Source: Nocardia uniformis NBRC 13702
GTDB taxonomy: Bacteria > Actinomycetota > Actinomycetes > Mycobacteriales > Mycobacteriaceae
NCBI RefSeq assembly: GCF_001613345.1
Contig: NZ_BDCE01000021.1
Span: 1 to 62,043, forward strand
Direction of reading: 5' to 3'
DNA length: 62,043 nt
Below are positions 57,326 through 62,043 of this stretch, one piece after another; position 1 is the stretch's first letter, and each line of letters begins with the position of its first letter. Under the pieces are notes generated by a model. The model made no database searches. It saw only the letters and a list, made by a program, of their open reading frames with translations, and was not told the DNA's origin. A program made the position numbers and the translations under genes.

Positions 57326-57637
57326 ATGCCACGATGGGCGATAGTGGTCGAGCAGACGACCGGCTTCGGTGACAGCAAGATCTGGGCACCCAAGGTTCTC
57401 ACCGAAGTAGTGGGGACCCGCGAACAAGCGGTGGCCAAACTCCCCGACCTGGTCAGCAAATTCAATCCGGACCACCCCAAACTCGTCAGCCGCCGCACGG
57501 TATTGCGGGACGGCGACAACTACATGCTCATTGCCCGCGGCTGGTCCGACGAGTTCCACTGCGTGTTCCGGGTCTGGGAAGTTCTCTCCGACAGCGAAGA
57601 ACCCGAGCGCACCCGAGAACGCCGAGCGGCTCGCTGA
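57326..57637 (+). CDS. hypothetical protein, 103 aa
   Basis: I do not recognise it. The protein is a compact alpha/beta-looking sequence: PRWAIVVEQTTGFGDSKIW, then LVSRRTVLRDGDNYMLIARG and FHCVFRVWEVLSDSE. There is no signal or membrane segment. The ATG has GGTAGGAG upstream. It is divergent from bioF, with the BioQ site and about 110 bp between, so biotin-linked control is possible but not shown. Confidence 0.7.
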   Translation: MPRWAIVVEQTTGFGDSKIWAPKVLTEVVGTREQAVAKLPDLVSKFNPDHPKLVSRRTVLRDGDNYMLIARGWSDEFHCVFRVWEVLSDSEEPERTRERRAAR

Positions 57638-57718
57638 ACCAGCCGGGCGGGAACGAGGGCCGCCGCCGGTTCCCCCGATCAACAGGCCCACCGACCCGGG
57701 GTTACCCGAGGTGCGCTA

Positions 57719-57808
57719 CGCGATGCCGCCTGCCGCTCCCCCGCGCGATGCCGCTGCCCCCGGCACGATGCCGCCTGGCCCCCGGCACGATGCCGCCTGC
57801 CCCCGGCG
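57719..57808. repeat. tandem array, four 18-22-nt units
   Basis: Units of the type GCACGATGCCGCCTGCCCCC, with length changes, run up to 15 bp before the palindrome at 57823. Confidence 0.65.
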
Positions 57809-57822
57809 ATGGAGCCCCGCCT

Positions 57823-57898
57823 CGTCATCCCGGCGTGCTTTGGCCAGGATCCACCACTGACCAAAAGTGGATTCCGGCCAAAGCACGCCGGAATGACG
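57823..57898. repeat. REP-like palindromic element, complete copy plus extra half arm
   Basis: Left arm CGTCATCCCGGCGTGCTTT, then GGCCAGGATCCAC; right arm GTGGATTCCGGCCAAAGCAC, then GCCGGAATGACG. An extra right-arm end (GCACGCCGGGATGATG) follows to about 57922. It lies just after the bioA stop. The gap 57638-57977 has no gene. Confidence 0.88.
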
Positions 57899-57977
57899 AG
57901 AAGGCGCACGCCGGGATGATGAGAATCGGTTGACGAGAACCGCATGACGAGCAGGTGGGCACCACTACGCGTTCGAG

Positions 57978-59249
57978 CTAGGCGACGGTGGCGGCGGCGA
58001 CCATGGCGGTGGTGATCCGGGCGATGTCCTCGGAGGTACTGATGAAGGGCGGCATGGCGTAGATCAGGTTGCGGAAGGGGCGGACCCAGACGCCGGATTC
58101 GACTGCGGCATGGGTGGTTTTGCGCATATCGACGGAATGGTCGAGTTCGATGACGCCGATCGCGCCGAAGACCCGGACCTCCACGACACCGGGGAGGTCG
58201 AGGACGGGGGCCAGGCCGGTGCGGAGTTCGGATTCGATGCGGGTCACCTCGCCGTGCCAATCTCGTGACAGCAGCAGTTCGATGGAGGCGACGGCCACCG
58301 CGCAGGCGAGGGGGTTGCCCATGAAGGTGGGACCGTGCATCAATCCGCCGTGGGCGGCGCTGATGGTTTCGGCGATGGCCGAGGTGCACAGGGCCGCGGC
58401 GAGGGTGAGGTAGCCGCCGGTGATCGCCTTGCCCACGCACATGACGTCGGGCGAAACCCCCGCGTGGTCGGCGGCGAAAAGTGTTCCGGTGCGGCCGAAT
58501 CCGGTGGCGATCTCGTCGAAGATCAGCAGCACGCCGTGGGCGTCGCAGAGCCGACGCAGGTCGGTGAGGTAGCGGGGGTCGTGGAAACGCATACCGCCCG
58601 CGCCCTGGACGACGGGTTCCACAATGACGGCGGCCAATTCGTCGGCGTGGGTCGCGATCAGGCGCTCGAGCTCGGCGACGTACTCGGGCCGGTAGTCACG
58701 GGGCGGCGCGGGCGCGAAGAGCTGCTGGGCCATGACATCGGTCCACAGCGAGTGCATACCGCCCTCGGGATCACACACGCTCATGGGTGTGAAGGTGTCG
58801 CCGTGGTAGCCGCCGCGCCAGGTGAGCAGCCGCTGCTTCCCGGGCTGGCCGAGGCCGCGCCAGTACTGCAGGCACATCTTCACCGCGACCTCGACCGAGA
58901 CGGAACCCGAGTCGCAGAGGAACACCTTGTCCAGTCCGGCGGGGGTGTGCTCGACGAGCAATTGCGTCAGCCGCACGGCGGGTTCGTGGGTGAGCCCGCC
59001 GAACATGACGTGACTCATCCGCCGCGATTGCGCCAGCAGCGCCGCGTCCAGCACCGGGTGCTGATACCCGTGCACCGCCGCCCACCAGGAGCTCATCCCA
59101 TCGATCAACTCGCGCCCGTCCGCGAGGGTGAGCCGAGTGCCGGCGGCGGAGGCGACCACGAGCGGTTCGGTGGTGGCCGGGAAGCCACCGTACGGATGCC
59201 ACACATGTTCGGCATCGAGGGCGGTGATCGCGTCGGGTGTCAGTGCCAC
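57978..59249 (-). CDS. bioA: adenosylmethionine-8-amino-7-oxononanoate aminotransferase
   Basis: BioA converts 8-amino-7-oxononanoate to diaminopelargonic acid with S-adenosylmethionine as amino donor. The 423-residue PLP enzyme has [41 protein letters not shown] and the PLP lysine in [16 protein letters not shown] at 59249 has AAGGA about 7 nt upstream; the BioQ-type site is 55 bp before it. It is a single transcription unit here, separated from bioF by a plus-strand gene and repeats. Confidence 0.95.
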   Translation of the reverse strand: MALTPDAITALDAEHVWHPYGGFPATTEPLVVASAAGTRLTLADGRELIDGMSSWWAAVHGYQHPVLDAALLAQSRRMSHVMFGGLTHEPAVRLTQLLVEHTPAGLDKVFLCDSGSVSVEVAVKMCLQYWRGLGQPGKQRLLTWRGGYHGDTFTPMSVCDPEGGMHSLWTDVMAQQLFAPAPPRDYRPEYVAELERLIATHADELAAVIVEPVVQGAGGMRFHDPRYLTDLRRLCDAHGVLLIFDEIATGFGRTGTLFAADHAGVSPDVMCVGKAITGGYLTLAAALCTSAIAETISAAHGGLMHGPTFMGNPLACAVAVASIELLLSRDWHGEVTRIESELRTGLAPVLDLPGVVEVRVFGAIGVIELDHSVDMRKTTHAAVESGVWVRPFRNLIYAMPPFISTSEDIARITTAMVAAATVA

Positions 59250-59303
59250 AGATCGTCCTTCGGAGGCGATGTTCCGCGCTCGGCCAGCGCAACCGAGCGG
59301 GCT

Positions 59304-59316
59304 TGAACGCCGTTCA
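59304..59316. promoter_or_regulatory. BioQ-type operator at bioA
   Basis: TGAAC-GCC-GTTCA, extended to CTTGAAC/GTTCAAG with 7-bp arms, lies 55 bp upstream of the bioA start. Confidence 0.85.
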
Positions 59317-59436
59317 AGTTACCACTGGAGCTGGGCGCTGTCAGTGGCGTAGCCGATGACGCCCGCGGCGGGGGCGGAAACCACGCGGCGGTGCGCTCGC
59401 GAATTGCACCCGCGCACCGGCCGCTTCCCGCGTATT

Positions 59437-59453
59437 CTTTGACTAGGTCAAAG
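59437..59453. promoter_or_regulatory. perfect palindrome before the MarR-GNAT gene
   Basis: CTTTGAC-TAG-GTCAAAG, 7-bp arms, ends 13 bp before the ATG at 59467. Similar TTGAC/GTCAA palindromes precede other MarR-GNAT genes that I remember, so this is probably its autoregulatory site. Confidence 0.75.
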
Positions 59454-59466
59454 GATTGGAGCCGAT

Positions 59467-60414
59467 ATGGGCACCCCGATTGCCCCGCATACCATCGACG
59501 TCGAGCACATTGCCGCCGTCCGCGCCTTCAACCGCCGCTACACCCAGCTCATCGGGGTACTACGGGAAGGGCTCGTCAATACCCGGTACTCCCTCACCGA
59601 AGCGCGAATCCTCTTCGAACTGGCCAACTCCGGCCCCCTGGAGGTGGTCACGCTGCGCCAGTCCCTCGAACTCGACCCCGGCTATCTGAGCCGCATTCTG
59701 GCGCGCTTCGAAGACGCCGGACTGGTAGAGCGCCGACGGTCCGAGCGGGATCGCCGGGTACAGGAGGTGCGGTTGACCGAGCGCGGGTGGGATGAGTTCG
59801 CCGAACTCGACGAGCGGTCCAGTCGCGATATCGCCGCCCTGCTCGCCACCCATCCGGCTGCCGACCGGAGCCGGATGGTCGGGGCCATGCGCACCATCGA
59901 ACGCATTCTGGAACCGGTATCGGATGCTCTCCCGTTCACCCTCCGCGAGCCCCGCCCCGGCGATCACGGCTGGGTGATCGGCCGCAATGCCGCCCTCTAC
60001 GCCGCCGAATACGGCTGGGACACCGACTACGAGCAGCTCGTCGCCCGCATTATCGCCGACTACTTGAAAACCCGTGACCCGCAACGTGAACGGGCTTGGA
60101 TCGCCGACCGCGACGGCGAACCCCTCGGCTGCGTCTACTGCATGCGCGAGGACGACGACACCGCCCGTCTGCGCCTCCTACTGGTCGAACCGAGCGCCCG
60201 CGGCCTCGGCGTCGGCAGCGCCCTGGTGGACGAATGCCTGCGCTTCGCCACCGCGGCCGGATACCGCGAACTCGTGCTGTGGACCAATGACGTCCTCACC
60301 TCCGCCCGGCGCATCTACGAACGCGCGGGATTCGAACTGATGGAATCGAATCCGCACCACAGCTTCGGCAAGGACCTGGTGGGGCAGACCTGGCGGCGCG
60401 CGCTCACACCCTGA
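59467..60414 (+). CDS. MarR-GNAT fusion protein
   Basis: Residues 1-150 are a MarR winged helix (VEHIAAVRAFNRRYTQLIG, LRQSLELDPGYLSRILARFE, RRRSERDRRVQEVRLTERG), and residues 160-315 a GNAT acetyltransferase with the acetyl-CoA loop EPSARGLGVGSALVDE (Q/R-x-x-G-x-G/A type) and ARRIYERAGFEL. The fusion suggests a regulator whose activity is tied to acetylation of a ligand or protein. ATG at 59467 has TTGGAG upstream. The palindrome just before it is the likely operator. Confidence 0.9.
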   Translation: MGTPIAPHTIDVEHIAAVRAFNRRYTQLIGVLREGLVNTRYSLTEARILFELANSGPLEVVTLRQSLELDPGYLSRILARFEDAGLVERRRSERDRRVQEVRLTERGWDEFAELDERSSRDIAALLATHPAADRSRMVGAMRTIERILEPVSDALPFTLREPRPGDHGWVIGRNAALYAAEYGWDTDYEQLVARIIADYLKTRDPQRERAWIADRDGEPLGCVYCMREDDDTARLRLLLVEPSARGLGVGSALVDECLRFATAAGYRELVLWTNDVLTSARRIYERAGFELMESNPHHSFGKDLVGQTWRRALTP

Positions 60415-60455
60415 TCGGGGCTCGCCTCCCGCCGACGTGTATCCGGCCAAATGCG

Positions 60456-60559
60456 CGCCGGAATGACGGGTTCGGCGCCCGACGCCGAATGATGGGTTCG
60501 GCGCCCCTGCCGAATGATTGGTTCGTTGCCCCACGCCGAATGACGGGTTCGCTACCCTC
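60456..60559. repeat. tandem array, four 25-27-nt units after a REP-like right arm
   Basis: Units such as CGCCGAATGATGGGTTCGGC, six bases longer in full, follow a right arm (GTATCCGGCCAAATGCGCGC, 60439 on). The unit start CGCCGAATGA equals the end of the arm (CGCCGGAATGA) less one base. No spacers. Confidence 0.75.
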
Positions 60560-60707
60560 ATCGCCGCACAACAAGGCTCGATCCCCCACCCGCGCGCCGA
60601 GGCACGGTCCCCCATAAGAGTCGGCAGGGCACGACACCTTCAGAAGTCGCCGGGCATGTCGAATGACCACTTCCGAAGCCGCCATCGCGATATCGCCCGG
60701 CCACTTT

Positions 60708-60801
60708 CGTCATTCCGGCGTGCTTTGGCCGGAATCCACACCCCTGGCCGCAATCCACACCCCGCAGTAGGGGATCCCTGCCGCAGCGAGCCGGGATGAC
60801 G
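60708..60801. repeat. REP-like palindromic element, diverged copy
   Basis: Left arm CGTCATTCCGGCGTGCTTT, then GGCCGGAATCCACA; a diverged right arm GGGGATCCCTGCCGCAGCG, then AGCCGGGATGACG. The centre repeats GGCCGCAATCCACA. The gap 60415-60959 holds no gene. Confidence 0.75.
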
Positions 60802-60959
60802 GGTGCTGCGCCGACATCGCGCGTTCGACCCCGGTAGCAATGCCCGACCAGGGGCGAACCCCGCAGCGACCAGCAGACCCGCGAGAGGCGGCGGCCGCGA
60901 TCCATCCGCACGACTTCGCACCCCCGCGCCGCACCGGGATGGCGGAGCGTGTCGAGCAT

Positions 60960-61406
60960 TCAGCGAAGTTCCTCGGCCGCAAGGACTTCCCGGGTTCGGG
61001 CGAGCAGGGTCCGCAGCTCTTCGAGGCCCTCCGCGCCGAGCGTGCCGTGCAGGCGTCGCTCGATCTCGACAATGCGCGCACCGGCCGCGGCGAGGGTGGT
61101 GCGACCGGAGTCGGTGAGGACGACCAGGCGGGCGCGGCGGTCGGCGGGATCGACCTGCCGTTCGACGTAGCCGTGGCGTTCGAGGTGGGTGATCAACTCG
61201 CCCATGGACTGCTGGGTCATACCCGCGGCCTCGGCGAGGGTGGTGATGCGGGAACCGGCGGGGTCGAGGTAGCGGAACACCGCGTAGTGGGCGGGGCGCA
61301 GGTCGGGGTGTTCGGCGCTCAGCTCGCAGTTGAGCTCCTGCTCATAGGAGCGAGTGGTCAGGACGAGCAGCTTCAGCAGGGTCTCCGGGACGGGCCGGTC
61401 GGGCAT
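60960..61406 (-). CDS. MarR family regulator
   Basis: A winged-helix regulator of about 148 residues: TLLKLLVLTTRSYEQELNCE, the HTH TTLAEAAGMTQQSMGELITH and the wing VDPADRRARLVVLTDSG. Start ATG at 61406 or 61412; neither has a clear binding site. It is divergent from the cupin gene at 61442, and the palindrome AAGGT-T-ACCTT between them is the probable operator for both. Confidence 0.87.
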   Translation of the reverse strand: MPDRPVPETLLKLLVLTTRSYEQELNCELSAEHPDLRPAHYAVFRYLDPAGSRITTLAEAAGMTQQSMGELITHLERHGYVERQVDPADRRARLVVLTDSGRTTLAAAGARIVEIERRLHGTLGAEGLEELRTLLARTREVLAAEELR

Positions 61407-61414
61407 TGACATAA

Positions 61415-61433
61415 TATGAAGGTTACCTTTATA
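61415..61433. promoter_or_regulatory. palindrome between divergent MarR and cupin genes
   Basis: AAGGT-T-ACCTT is perfect and extends to 9-bp arms with one mismatch (TATGAAGGT/ACCTTTATA). It overlaps TATAAC (61430-61435), the likely -10 box of the cupin gene. Confidence 0.65.
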
Positions 61434-61441
61434 ACTGGGAA

Positions 61442-62005
61442 ATGGGCAATCGCACACTCACTTTCCGAAATGGCCATCAGGTGACACTGGTCGACAGGGG
61501 CACCGATGAGCGCGGGCCGTACCTGCGGCTGCGTCATGTGCTCCCGGAAACCGGATTACAGGCGGGACCGCACTGGCATCCGGTGCTCGAGGAGGGCTGG
61601 AGCGTTCGGACCGGGCAGCTGCGGTTCCGGATCGACGGGGCGGAAGTGATTGTGCGGCAGGGTGATTCGACGCACGCCCCGGCCGGTGTGGTGCATCAGT
61701 TCTGGAACGAGACACCGGATACCACCTTCGACCACGAGATCCGGCCGCCGCTGCGGCACTGGGAGATGTTCGAGCTGTGGCACGCCCTGGACGCGGCCGG
61801 AAAGACCACCAAAGGCAGTAGCGTGCCACGCGATCCGCTCGCACTGGCCCTGCTGTGGGATTACCAGGACGGCTACCTCGCCGGAATCCCGGCCCGACTG
61901 CAACGCGCCGTACTGGGCGGATTGGCTCGCGTGGCCCGCCGGGCCGGATACGAACGCCGCTGGCTACCCGACACCACGGCACCGCACTCCGCCCACGGGA
62001 ATTGA
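61442..62005 (+). CDS. cupin domain protein
   Basis: The 187-residue protein has a cupin core: GPHWHPVLEEGWSVRTGQL with His/Glu metal ligands, VRQGDSTHAPAGVVHQFWN with the second His. The C-terminal part (RHWEMFELWHALDAAGK, LALLWDYQDGYLAGIP) is helical. The substrate is unknown; such proteins occur beside MarR regulators in detoxification units. ATG at 61442 is 6 nt after TATAAC, with no Shine-Dalgarno sequence, suggesting a leaderless mRNA under control of the divergent MarR. Confidence 0.85.
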   Translation: MGNRTLTFRNGHQVTLVDRGTDERGPYLRLRHVLPETGLQAGPHWHPVLEEGWSVRTGQLRFRIDGAEVIVRQGDSTHAPAGVVHQFWNETPDTTFDHEIRPPLRHWEMFELWHALDAAGKTTKGSSVPRDPLALALLWDYQDGYLAGIPARLQRAVLGGLARVARRAGYERRWLPDTTAPHSAHGN

Positions 62006-62029
62006 GGGCGCGAGGCCGCCCGCCACCTT

Positions 62030-62043
62030 CGTCATTCCGGCGT
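62030..62043. repeat. REP-like left arm cut by the window end
   Basis: The last bases, CGTCATTCCGGCGT, equal the start of the left arm of the dispersed palindrome. Confidence 0.6.

Overview
The window is GC-rich, densely coded DNA from a mycolic-acid-type actinobacterium, most likely Nocardia or a close relative (inference from gene content and order). Read right to left it follows the order remembered for Mycobacterium tuberculosis Rv1568-Rv1618: bioA-bioF-bioD ... bioB-bsaP-DUF2567 ... nrtR|nadA-nadB-nadC ... hisD-C-B-H-A-impA-F-hisI ... peroxiredoxin|trpE-TIGR02234-trpC-trpB-trpA ... lgt ... pyk-tesB. The core biosynthetic genes lie on the minus strand. Lineage-specific regulators, transporters, oxidoreductases and repeats sit between the conserved blocks.

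Layout. 1-5.1 kb: 3' end of an acyl-ACP desaturase, a small minus-strand gene, an XRE/DUF5919 regulator coupled to an inositol-monophosphatase-like enzyme, a P-loop kinase, DUF4188, a low-molecular-weight tyrosine phosphatase and an unknown protein. 5.2-11 kb: tesB-pyk, an amino-acid ABC transporter lacking its ATPase, a TM2 protein and lgt. 11.5-17 kb: trp genes. 17-22 kb: PrxQ peroxiredoxin, a reductase/TetR pair, membrane protein and MarR. 22-30 kb: his operon with DUF2071 and a MarR gene inserted; its PriA-type isomerase probably also supplies the missing trpF activity. 30-40 kb: FHA remnant, AKR/MmyB pair, MDMPI, Ser/Thr kinase, arylamine N-acetyltransferase, epimerase, AlkZ-like protein and TerB. 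40.5-45.4 kb: NAD de novo genes under a divergent NrtR with a perfect palindromic operator. 45.6-49.6 kb: small genes, then DUF2567-bsaP-bioB and a divergent TetR (BioQ candidate). 50.4-53.5 kb: cobalamin riboswitch and a BtuCDF-type ABC transporter. 53.5-59.3 kb: hydrolase, bioD, bioF, bioA. 59.4-62 kb: a MarR-GNAT fusion and a divergent MarR/cupin pair.

Regulation visible in the sequence: three identical-pattern TGAAC-N3-GTTCA sites in front of bioB/TetR, bioF and bioA; an NrtR palindrome that contains the -10 box of nrtR; a B12 riboswitch; palindromes at the MarR and TetR genes; and many genes with a TAnnnT-like -10 box 6-8 nt before the start codon and no ribosome binding site, as expected for leaderless mRNAs. 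Strong GC hairpins end several units.

Intergenic DNA carries a dispersed palindromic element (REP/BIME-like, about 75-95 bp, two self-complementary arms), several copies of which adjoin short tandem arrays whose units resemble an arm of the element. A second repeat family lies beside nadC and just before the riboswitch. No tRNA, rRNA, CRISPR array, integrase or insertion sequence was seen. All calls come from reading the sequence; no database search was run.
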